The position numbers and the translations under genes were made by a program. Shown piece by piece: positions 1-12,100 of a stretch of DNA of 64,000 bases. Every line of letters begins with the position of its first letter. The stretch's first letter is position 1. A model generated the notes under the pieces. The model did no database searches and was not told the origin of the DNA. It saw only the letters and a program-made list of their open reading frames with translations. Source of the stretch: Taeniopygia guttata (taxonomy: Eukaryota > Chordata > Aves > Passeriformes > Estrildidae); the NCBI RefSeq assembly GCF_048771995.1, contig NC_133063.1:63464514-63528513 (forward strand), given 5' to 3'.

Positions 1-112
1 CTGGTGTGACCCCTGATTGAGCCTCAAGGTCATACTCCTCAATTTGCTCCTCTTTGGCTTGTTCACCAGGAGGAGAGGGAGCCAGGGCAGACACTGCTGG
101 TGTCTCTGTCAT
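1..112 (-). CDS. Tandem exon cassette 1 (partial, runs off the left edge)
   Basis: The acceptor is TCTTGCCACAG. The exon opens MTETPAVSALAPSPPGE and continues through IEEYDLEAQSGVTP, collinear with cassettes 2 and 3. The 3' end of the exon lies beyond position 1, so more cassettes could follow outside the window. Confidence 0.55.
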   Translation of the reverse strand, partial: MTETPAVSALAPSPPGEQAKEEQIEEYDLEAQSGVTP

Positions 113-3100
113 CTGTGGCAAGAGAGAAGCATGAAGGACAAGCCGTTACCTATCATTTATAATCTCGTTTCTCCTCGGATCCACAACCACCTCTTAAAAG
201 GAAAAATTATCCACTTTGTTAGCAATGTGATTCTAAGTCACTCTGACCAGATTAAAATGGGCTAACTCAACAGAACTCTATTTGATGCACTCTATGTATT
301 TGACAGTCCTTCCTGGCTGCCATCAGCAAGCAACTGTGCCTTGGCACAAAGGAGCTTTTGGCTCTTTAAAGCCCTGAAATGCAAAAGTAGGAAATAGCCA
401 GCAAGGCCTTTGCTGTTGCTGCGGCAGACATGGAAAACTCAAACTGGATCAGAATCCCAACCAGTGCAAGGAAAGGGCAGGAAACGTTGTGAAGAAGCAT
501 CTGTGCTTGTTGGAAAATGAGAAAATCAACAGGGCTTTACCTCCTAACAAACCAAGTCAAACCAAGTCAAACCAAGTCAAAAGTGTCCCCTCCTCAGGTG
601 GCTACAGCACTTGGAGGCAGTGAGGGCATGTTTGGCAGGGGAACAGCCATGGTGATGAGCACTGTCACATATGGATCTATGGAAGTGTGCCTGAAGGTCC
701 CTCACGGGCCTCCCATTGTCCAGGCTGAAACACCCTGAGCACCTCCTCCTTGGCCTTGGGCTCCACACCCTTCCCCAGCTCCCGTGTCCTTCTCTGCACA
801 CGCCCAGCGCCTCAAGGACTTCCTGCTTCAGAGGGGCCCACATGTAGACACATCAGTGTGGAGTTGTGCTCGCCCTGTATATCCCCTCATAATGGTTTGT
901 CCCTCCATATCCCCTCTTTGTATCCGTTTGCTTCATCCCAGCTTTCCCATCAGCACCTGTATGTCCATCAAACCCCAAAATCCCTGACTCATCCCCCTGT
1001 CTCCTCCCAGGTGATGTGTCCATCACCTCGTGACCCTTCCCCTTTGTCCAGAGCCTTCTCCCAGGGTCACCAGGTAACTGGACCCTGGCTTGGGGCTCCT
1101 CCCCCACCCCCTCCTCAGTGGTCACTCTGAGGCCTTGCCCCCAGAGAGCCACTCCCAAGTCCTTCCTCTGTTGGCTGCTCGGGTTTCCCCATCCCCCTAT
1201 ATCTGGCTCCTCTGGGCAGGGACACCCTCTCTTGCTCTGGATGTCCTTCGGGTTTGGATGTGGCCTGGGATCTCTCCAGGCCCTCATTAAATTTCGGAAC
1301 TAATCCTGAGGAGGAGCGCCTCTTTCTCTTGCTTGTTGGACCAGCTTGTCTTTGAACTCACGAGGGAGCTTCTCAAAGCCCCCCAGGATCCAAGGAGAAG
1401 TTCCCTCCCTCTGCCCGACTCGCCCCATTGCCCAGCTGGATGGGGTGCACTGGGGACTGATCACCCGTGGATTTGAGGGTGACACGCAGCACAGAAATTC
1501 CAGCTATGGTTGCAGTGCTGCCCAGCCCAGGGGGACAGTCACTGCCCTGCTCCTGCTGCCCCATTGCTGCTGACACAGGCCAGGATGCCCTTGGCCTTCT
1601 TGGCCACCTGGTCAGGTCCTGGCCCACTTTCAGCTGCTTTTGACCGGCACCCCTGGGTCCTTTTGGCCCACACAGCGTCCCGGCCACAAAGTTGCCCATT
1701 GGACTAAAAATACAGCATCCACCATTTCAAAATGTCCTTCCTCTTCTGAGCAACACAAGACTGCAGTCATGGACTTGCAGCTTCACCTCCCCCCGGCCCC
1801 GCCTCCAGGCTGCAATGCACTTTTCAAAGCTGCAGACTACACCAAAAAATGCATCCACAGAACCTTGCTTTTTGCCTCACAAGAGGGCTTCACAATTATA
1901 AACTTAGTTTCTTTGGCCAGGTCTTGTCCCCCACAGATTCATGGACAATACACTCGTCTACTTGCAGCTTATCAAAAGTCACAAGACAGCTGAGCCGCAC
2001 ACTTTGTAGAACTGAATAAATACTCAAGAAACTGCAGACCCATTTCACCAGCCAAACACGTATTTCCCCAAAGGGAAAGCAAACAAACCAAGCCCTGAGA
2101 CCTCCAGCACTACCTTGTGCTCCCTTGGCCATGGGCCTGCAGAAGCCCAAGAGACAGAGCTTCACTGAGTTGAGCAGCCAGACCCTCATCCTGAGGCAAC
2201 AGGCTTTGGTGCCGAAACATGACAGGTCCAAGGCCAATTTCTAGCTGGAGGTCACTGCCTGCAGGAAATCGCTGGGTCCTGGCAGGACTCCAGCACTCAG
2301 CATCCTCGGCCAGCAACAGCAAGACCTGACTGGTCAGAAACTTCAGCTCTGCCTTGCACTAAACACAGCACCACCCACAACAGGCACTTACTGGCTCAGA
2401 AGATTCAGGCTCAGGTGTGACCACTGATGGAGCCTCGCGGTCATACTTCTCAATTTTTTCCTCTTCGGCTTCACCAGGAGGAGAGGGAGCCAGGGCAGAC
2501 ACTGTTGTTTCCTCTGTCCTCTGTGGCAAGAGAGAAGCATGAGGGACAGGCTGTTGCCTATCATTTATAACTTCCTATATTCTCACATCTACCACCATTT
2601 CTTCCAAGGAAAATTGGGAAACTCCAATTGCAATGGGATTCCAATGCGCTCTCATGGTATTAAAATTTGTTAATCCACCTGTACTGCAAATTGCTCTGAA
2701 ATAAATATTCCAGCCTCCCTTCTATCAGGTAGCAATGATCTCTTTGTAACTGACTTTTTGAATTTTGAAAGCTCTGAAACGCAAAAGCGAAACTTGCAGC
2801 TCTGCCTTGCACTAACGACAGCACCACCCACAAGTGGCACTTACTGGCTCAGAAGATTCAGGCTCTGCTGTGACCCCTGATGGAGCCTCACGGTCATACT
2901 GCTCAATTTGGTCCTCTTTGTATTCTTCTCTAGGAGCAGAGGTGGCTGGGGCAGACAGTGACGCTGGTTTTGTGCTCTGGGGCAAGAGAGAAACATGAGG
3001 GACAAGCCGTTACCTCCTTCCTTCTCACATCTACCACCATATCATCCAAGGAGAAAGCATAAAAATTCAGAGTAAAAGGATTCTAAGCAACACAGATCAA

Positions 3101-6100
3101 ATGAAAACGGGCCAATTCAACAGAACTGTATATGGATATGAAGCTGATATTCTTCCCTGGTTGCCATCAGCAAGCAATGTTGTATCTGTGTCGCTATAGG
3201 ACACAAGAAAGCACAACGCGAGCTAACTGCTACTTTGCAAGGCAAAAGAGAAAGTTTATTTTCTGACTCTAACTTTTATACTTCTCCAAAGGTGACAGTG
3301 GATTGGAGAGTGAATGGGCCACCTCTCCAAAGATATTGCACAAAGCACTAGTACATCAAGTTTCTCCACCCCCATGGAGGAATGCAAAACAACACGTTAT
3401 TTACAGAAACTGTGTGGGAAAGTTTCCCAATAGAATGTAAACTCAGAAGGCTTTAGAAAACTCAAGAATCAGGACGACATATCTGCAAGACAGAGCTTTT
3501 AGCTTGTGAGAGCTCGGAAATGGAAAAGTAAGAAAGAGACATCTATGCCTTTGCTATTGCTGCTGCAGACATGGAAACCTACAACTGGATCAGAATCTCA
3601 TCCAGTGCTGGAAAAGAGCAGGAAACATTGTGAAGAAGCATCTGTGCTTGTTGGAAAATGAGAAAATCAACAGGGCTTTTCCTCTACTAAACCAGCAAAA
3701 CAAAAATGCAACAAACAATAGGCAGGGAGTCTCTCCGACACCAGCGTCGAAAGCACTGGGATGCAGTGAGGGTATGTTTGGCAGGGAATTGGCACTTGTG
3801 GTGAGCAGTGTCATGTACGGATCTATGGAAGTGTGCCTGAAGATCTCTCAACAGCCTCCCATTGTCCAGGCTGAAACACCCTGAGAACCTCCTCCTTGGC
3901 CTTGCGCTCCACACCCTTCCCCAGCTCCCGTGTCCTTCTCTGCACATGCTCCAGCCCCTCAAGGACTTTCTGCTTCAGAGGGGCCCACAAGTGTTTACGA
4001 ATATAAAAGGGTAAAAACCTTTCTAAAGTGTAAGAAGTCTTTAGAATGTAGACATACTTTTGAGAAATGTTGGGAAATTTTAAAATAATAAGCACAATCA
4101 GGATCATAAAATCAGGATCTAAATCATTAACAAAAATTTGAAAATTTATAAAGCTGAGACCAAGAGTTGCAATAGTAACAAACTACTAAGGAACCAAGCT
4201 GAGACTTCTTTGAGCAGAAAGCCCAGAACTGTGTCTAGAAACCAAGATAGATTTCTCTCAGAGCTCAGTTGCTGCAACAATAATCTGCCTAGTTCAGAAC
4301 ATGATGTAGCAACGTCTGATTAGAAAAAGATAGGGCAATATCTTTTGGAAAAAAAAGAGATTTTAAGTTTTTAAATGAAGAAATTTTAGCCATGCCAGTC
4401 TCTTATGGGAGGGATAATAGTAGGCCTATGTATTAATCACTCTCACATTATAACATCGAAGAGTGAAATCAAAGTTTGAAGGAAAGCAGAATTAACTCTC
4501 TTTATTTTAATTATGTGTTTTTTTACTCTTATGAACTCATGCCAACTTATTGTCGCGTTGTGGCAAGTCTGATTTTAACTAATTCACAATTTATGTTATG
4601 AGAACTCCAGCAGAAGATACCTATTAAGGTTTTATGGGAAAAATATGTTAGTAGTACATATGAAAAATTTTCAGAAGCTAAGTTGTCTAGCAAACTGCCA
4701 TATGATAAACCAGAAACACAAACTTTGTTCCTAGGTCATTGTTGAGAGATATTAAACAAGCTGCAAGAAAAACTTTAATTTCAGTCAAATCAACAAGTAC
4801 TCCTCTTAAAGCATATTTGACCATGACACAAAGAACAAATGAATCATATGGTACATTTTTAGATAAGTTAATACAAGCTATGGAAAGACAATGCCCTGAT
4901 AAAGCAGCTCATTCTTATATTCTCCAAAACCTAGCATTTGTAAATGCGAATGATGATTGCAAAAAAATTATTTCTACATTACCCAAACAGCCTCCAACTG
5001 TTATTCAAATGCTTTCAGCTTACAGTAAAATTAGCACTCTACAGTATCTTGCTACAGTACAATCTCATGATTCACTAAGAAACAAATTTTAAAAACCAAT
5101 TGAAGAACAGACAAAACTTTTTGAAAAAACTCTTGCTGCTGTTCAATGAACCTTTACTAAAAAGTCCTGCTTCAGATGTGAGAAGCCTAGTCATGTGATA
5201 AAGAATTACCCTGATCCAATAAGAAAATCTGAAGTACCTTCTGTTTGTCCTCAATATCAAAAAGGGAAATATTATGCAAAAAATTGTCATTCTAAATTTG
5301 ATATAGATAGTAATCCCCTACCGTTAAACTCCAAGCAAAGCGCGACCCATCGCGTGGTGAAACAAGTAATAGCAACCCAGAATCCAGGGAATTTTCCCCC
5401 TTAGCCTTCACTAGGGGACCTCAAAGCCAAACACAATATCTACCTTTACCACCAGTACCACAAGACGTTCCTTCCTATTACCTCCAAGGACAAAACTGGA
5501 GTTAGCAAACTCAAAATTAATATGGTTTTTGAAAAATTTCTGTTATGAATGTATACCTACAGGTCTGATTAACAAATCACAACAAAGACAAGAATTTTTA
5601 ATTATTATAGAGAAAGACAACAATACAAGTCTTAGACTATTAATTTTTCCAGTTATCATTTCAGTAAACTGCAATGAAGAGCTAATAGTTTTAGCTCTTC
5701 CCCTTAAAGCCCCAACAGTAATTCAACCTTAGAAACCTCTTGCTTTTACAATTGCTTTACCTATAGACATAATCAAACAAAATGTATCTCAACAAAATGC
5801 TTTGTTAACCAATCAAACGGTGTACCAAGTTGATCCAGATGTGTTTTCTACTCTAATGCTACATGTCTTCTAAGTAGAACATACTTAGAAGTATGTTCTA
5901 AACCAACCAGAACTGACTTGTGGCCTAACTCATCGTGGTAGAACAATTATGTTACAGGCATACCAGATACGGTGCAGATGTCTCAGTAATTTCTCTCCTG
6001 TTTTAGCCCATAACTAACACCTAATATCACCTATGAGAACACTCACAAGGATCAGAAGAACTACTGTTTGTTTAGAAAGTGAATCCATGATTACTATTAC

Positions 6101-9100
6101 AAGTCTTGAAAGGAAGACAGCTGCTGTACGTCCCTCTCTATCAATAATTCCTAGAAACTGGCCTCTCGTCATCATCGATATAAAAGACTGTTTCTTCAAC
6201 ATACCACTTCATCCTGAAGATGCCCCAAGATTTGCCTTCTCAGTTCCAGTCATCAAGCAAAGAAAGCCAATGCAAAGATATCACTAGAAATCTTTACCAC
6301 AAGGGATGAAGAATTCTCTAACAATTTAACAATATTTTGTCACACAAGTACCGTGTACAGCTTGACAGAAGCATCCACAGTCCACGATTCTACACTACAT
6401 AGATGATCTACTCATTGCAGCACCAACACAGACAAAGATAAAACAAACTTGTGACAGCGCTGTTACTGAGATCCAAAAGACTGAACTAGAATTTCTACAT
6501 CTAAGATACAAGAAATCCCACCCTAAAAATATCTAAGATAGAAGATAACAAAACAAACAATTTCACCCCAAAAGATACAACTTCAAGTCAACATCAACAC
6601 TTTGCAAGATTTACAGCAACTTTTAAGAGAAATTAACAAGATGAAACCTATTTTGAAAATTACCAACGATGAACTTGCTCCGCTTTTTGATCTACTGAGA
6701 GAAAACTTTGACATTAAATCTCCCAAGATTTTAACACCTGAAGCTCAACTCAGCATAACAAGTCACAAAAACTTTCCAAAGAAGACAAGCCCATCATTAT
6801 GCTCCAAAGAAACCTTTCTTCCTGACTGCTTTGAGACAGAAGCTACAACTTTATAGCCTCATTTTCCAATGAGATCCATCTGAGAAAAATCCATTATTAA
6901 TAGCAGAATAAGTTTTTCTTCCCTACAAGTCTCCAAAAACAGTTTCTACAACCCTAGAGATAATAACACAAATTGTAATTAAGGTCAAAGCAAGACTATT
7001 AACCTTAACAGGCAAAGACTTTACAGTTCTATATTTACCTTTAAATACAGATTATTTAGATTAGACATTACAAAATTCAGATGATTTAGAAAATGCATTG
7101 TTAAGTTTTTCAGGTGTTTGTTCCATTCATTATCCAAGTCACAAATTATTACAAACAAAATTGAGTTTCAAAAAAAGCCCTTGCTAAGTGAAGGGCCTTT
7201 AAGTAATACAACGCTCTTCACTAATAAGTCAAGAAAAACACATAAATCAGTAACTGTATAGTTAAATCAAACAACAAAAAATTAGAAATCGAATATTCCA
7301 ATAGTAGAAAGTTCTCCTCAAGTAGTTAAACTAGCTGCTGTTGTTAAAGCTTTTCAGCTATTTTCAAAGCCTTTCAATTTAATTACAGATTCTACCTATG
7401 TTACTAATGTAAGTAAAAAAATAGTTTTAAAAAATATTAGTAATAATAATTTATATTGCTAGCTTTCATGTCTTCATAAAATTTTACAACACAGAACTAA
7501 CCTATATTTTATTTCTCATATTAAAGCTCATTCATCTTTACCAAGATGTTTAGCAAAAAGAAATACAAGAACAAATAAATGGACCATAGTTATCTCAAAC
7601 ACATTACCAAACATTTTTGAGTACACAAAATTGAGTCATACCTTTTTTCATCAAAATACACAAGCACTTGTACACTTGTTTCGTATCTCTAAATCCCAAG
7701 CTAAAGCTATCATTACAGTTACCCTGATTGTCAGCTTGTGCAAACCCCTGTTTCTACAACAACTCTTAATCCACAAAGTTTATAAAATCTACAATTATAA
7801 CAAACATCACTAAATACCCTTCTTTTGAGATATTTAAAAATATTCAGGTTTCAGTAGATTCACTATCAAGTACAGATTTTACCTCTATCCACACAAGAGA
7901 ACAAGTAATCGTACCTATCAACATTTTTTACAAACATTTACTTCATTACGTGTACCCCAGGAAATGAAAAAAAACAATAGCTCCACATAATTATCTCAAA
8001 AAGTAGCAACATTCCTAATAAATTAAAATGTTCATCACACCTTTAGTATTCCCCACTCCCCCACAAATCAAACAACTGTTAAAAAGACACATCACACATT
8101 AAAACACATTTAGATCAACAGAAGAGGGGAGCAGAAGTAATACCACAGATAAAATTAAGTAAAGCTTTATGTGTTAAAAATTTTTTAAACAGTTCTTTTG
8201 CAGAACCAGATCCACCAACTTTTAAGCATTTTACAAATAAGACACAAACAAAACTAAAAAAAAAATCCTCCTGTTTTAATAAAAAGCCTTGAAACAATTT
8301 TCCTTTCCAATTAATAACTTAAAGCAAAGAGTATACTTGTATTTCTACAAGTACTGGAAAAGCAAAGTGAATTCCAATAAAGAATGTCAAACCATACAAC
8401 ACACCAAAACACACTAACAAACCCAAAAGTCAAAGAGCAAACACACAAACGTAAGCTAAACAGAGACTACAAGTCACGCCTAATGTTCCTATGTCACCTG
8501 TAGAATCTGCAAACTTCAATTTAATGATAATGATAAATGTGTAAAGAGCTTGTTCCGTTGAGCTCTTTTAACAAAAACATAAAAAAGAAGGATTTATTAT
8601 TATCATTAGATTCTAAAAAATTAACATTCTAAACTCTCCAAAAAATGCAGTTTAAAAGTTAAAATATATAGAAAATTCTTTTAACAAAGAGTAACTCAAC
8701 AAAAATAATATGAAAGAAAATCAGTTCACTTTATGTTTTCTAACTTTGCTTACTTTTTATAACGCAAATTTTCCTATACAAAACCAAAACCAAATGTCTA
8801 AGTCACATTAACCAAAGCTACAAGATCAGATACCAAATGTATGTCTCATTCAAATCCAAAAAAGCCTTTTTCAATCTGGTTAGTTAGTGTACCACTAAAA
8901 AATTAGCCAATACCTATATAACACGATCCTTTAACAAAAAAGTGACTTAATAACAAACCAAGTGAAATTACTAATAGAAACAATCCCACAAGGGATTAAA
9001 GTCTCTAGAACAAACAACTCCTCAAAACAAGTTCAGAACCCCAAGAATTAAAGATCCTTAGTTCCTGAACAATAAATTTCTGTGTCACATTTTCAAGAAA

Positions 9101-12100
9101 CAATTAGCAAAAATATAATTCTCCAAAATATAATGTTATTCACTCTTACTATGAATATAAAAATTTACGTTTTTAGTGCAATTACTCATACACTGTAGAT
9201 AAAAATCTAAAATTAACCAATATCCACAGAAATTACCAAAATGTTATTAGTTCATTTGTAGAACTAAAACATAGCAAAACATTCCATCATACCCTAAAGA
9301 CAAACCATGTAACATTAGCACACTCACTGTAATAACACCCAGTACTAAAACAGTTTCAAAAAAGACAAGAAAAAAGATCTATTAATATATACCCAAAAGA
9401 TTACAATAGTAATTTCAGTCTGTTAAAAAAAAACCACAAAATATTTCAACAAGCTTTTTTTTACCTACAATTGCTTCAGAAACAACATTAAGACAAATAG
9501 ATAAGATTAAATATTAACTAAACAAACAAACTAATACCACATCCAGTGCACTCAGTAACATGCGAACTGACGTCAGCAGTGTCCAACAAACTCCAAAATC
9601 AAACAACCATTAATTTCCTTTTCTAACACATAAACAGAGTTGTAAAGAATTCAAAAGAATGTGTTACATAAATTTGTCTAATCATTCTAAATCCATTCAC
9701 AAAAACATACAAAAACTTAACATCTACAATTAAAAATAAAGAAACATAGTTAAACAATTGATTCAGTAAGTAGAGCTTAACTCCTTAATCAAAACAACTT
9801 TACAAGTTAAGTAAAATCTTGTTATTATAATATTAATATTAATTCCTTATTCACTTCATTATTCACAACAAATTACAAACTCATCAAAAAAGTTTTTATT
9901 GTCCAAAAGAAAAATACAAAAGAAAAATTACAAACAATGCACAAAACCTCACCAAAACTAATTAAAGTCACTCACAAATTAAACCTTGAAATTGAGACCT
10001 TAAAAATGCCAAAATTTATCAGAACCTAATACAGATACTAAACCTTACTTTACCCAACATTAATAATGCTTTAACTTAAAATTATGGAGCTTAAAACAAA
10101 GTACCTTCATATAAAAAGTTTATACATTTTTTCCTAAATGAATAAATATATGCAGTAGTGAAGCTATATAACACAAAGTAATAAATAAGTGACGAGTCAG
10201 AAATAGTTTATTTAAAAAGAGTGGGGAAATTGTAGGAATATATAAAAGGTAAAAAACTTTAGAAAGTGCAAAAAGGCCCCAGAAAGTAGACACAAAGCTG
10301 AAAAAGGCTGGGAAAGTTCAAAACCTTCTCCTGGGAAGCTAGGAAAAGAAGAACCAAGTGAATACATTTATATTTATCATAAGGAACAAGAAAGAACAAG
10401 AACTTAGTGATAGTTTGAGATGTCAAAAGTCCTAGATATATGCTTTGCAAAAATAGAAGAAGTTTCAATCTTATATAATGAATTATTGTATATTGTTTGA
10501 GGTTCATAGAAGTCCTTCTGTTAATGTTAAACCCACATGGGTCCTTTTCTTACTGGTTAGAGTATAATGACTCTGCACTTTTCTTTTATGCTATTGGTTC
10601 AAAGAATATGTAGAAAAAGGCCTTGCATAAACTGCCATCTTGTCTTTGATCTAGATTTGCATGGATGTTCGTTTCTCTGTGTCTCTTGCTTTTTGCTTGT
10701 ATGATACAGACATAATAAATCCTAAGTCTGCAGCCAGTCCGAGTCCCATCCTGTTCTGTGAGACACAGACCGATCGGGCAGAAAGTGGACACAGCACTCC
10801 CAGCTATGGCCACAGCGCTGCCCAGCCCAGGGGGACGGTCACTGCCCTGCTCCTGCTGCCCCACTGCTGCTGACACGGGCCAGGATGCCCTTGGCCTTCT
10901 TGGCCACCTGGCCAGGTCCTGGCCCACCTTCAGCTGCTCTTGGCCGGCACCCCTGGGTCCTTTTGGCCCACACAGCGTCCCGGCCACAAAGTTGCCTGTT
11001 CTACTGCAAATACAGCATTAAATTGTCCTTCTAATTCTACAACCACATCTTCTAAGGAAGTATCATGAAGTTTTATAGGGATAGAAATCTAAGTTGCTGT
11101 GACTTCAGTTAAAATGGGCTTATTCAACTCTGCAGGAAGTTGTTCTCTCTTAAGTATTCATCCCTGTCTGGTGTCATCAAGCAATGTTCTCTCTGCAAAA
11201 CTGAGTTTGTAGGTCTTCAAGGCTCTGAGTTGGAAATTAGGAAATATCCAGCTATGCCGTTGTATTTGTTGTTGAAGGCATGAAAATGGATTTTCTTTCA
11301 GCCTGCATGCCTGGCCCTCTACAGCCTACTGGTTCTGGCTAAGCACACAGCTTACTCTACAATTGCTAAACAGCACAAACCTGAAATGTTCCTTTCTCAC
11401 TCACCTTAGGACCAGCACTGCTGATTACATGCTTCAGGTGACCTGTAGTGGGCAAGGGAAAATGAACCAGACGCTGTGAGAAAATTGCCTGGGCTGCTGA
11501 ATCCCACAGAACAAGCACCACAAACAGAGAGTATTTTCCGTTTCACCACATCCCTCCACGAGACACATTTCATTCACACAACCAGCAAAGAGATCCAGAT
11601 AATTGTCTTGGGCGTGCCTACCCTTTGGCCTGTTTAGCCATTAAATGGATACAAACATGACCAAGAAAATGCAAATTGTTCTCTAACACTCAATGCTCCT
11701 GTTCTACCAAACACATAACACATCTTTTTAAAATCCTCTCCTTACAGTACGTTTGGTTTTTTTTTTCAATCAGTTGCATGCACAATTTCTCATTAACTTG
11801 CTGGAAACAGTTGCCCAGAAAAGCTGCCCCAAAATTCCACTATGATGTGGCAGCTCTATTGTGACACAGCACAGCAGCAGCTCCAGGGTCCAGGAGCAGA
11901 CACTCACTGCTTTGGAGTTTGCACTTCCTTGCAAAGGGAATCACTATTTTAACACTCAGTCAAGGGTCAAGTTAGACAGTCAAATCCTTTCATGACAAAA
12001 TGTAGAAAGAAAGAAGCTTTCCCTGAATTCTGGGAAATACTGCAGAGTTGTTAGAAGGCCTTCCAAGAAGGTCTCCAGTTTACGTTTTCAAAGCTGTCTT

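Larger units (their letters stand above)
1..3988. repeat. Tandem segmental duplication carrying exon cassettes
   Basis: Two levels of duplication are visible. A short unit (about 455 bp: exon cassette plus flanking intron) is repeated head-to-tail at about 2330-2785 and 2785-3180. A longer unit repeats positions 1-850 at 2845-3988: cassette exon, intron with the words 'ggacaagccgttacct' and 'ccatcagcaagcaa', a block starting 'gaagaagcatctgtgcttg', and then a CR1 tail. A more diverged piece of the same intron recurs at about 11030-11290. Copies differ by point changes, small indels and later insertions, so the duplication is not very recent. Confidence 0.7.
3989..10767 (+). mobile_element. Old class II (beta-like) ERV, A-rich, degraded
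   Basis: Gag, reverse transcriptase, RNase H and integrase remnants follow in retroviral order on the plus strand. The 5' end (3989, TGTTTACGAATATAAAAGGG) and the 3' LTR start (10231, TGTAGGAATATATAAAAGG) are diverged copies of one sequence for about 110 bases. The internal part is full of stops and frameshifts. The plus strand is very A-rich and G-poor throughout. The element interrupts a CR1 copy. LTR divergence and decay show a much older age than the 22-29 kb element. Confidence 0.75.
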
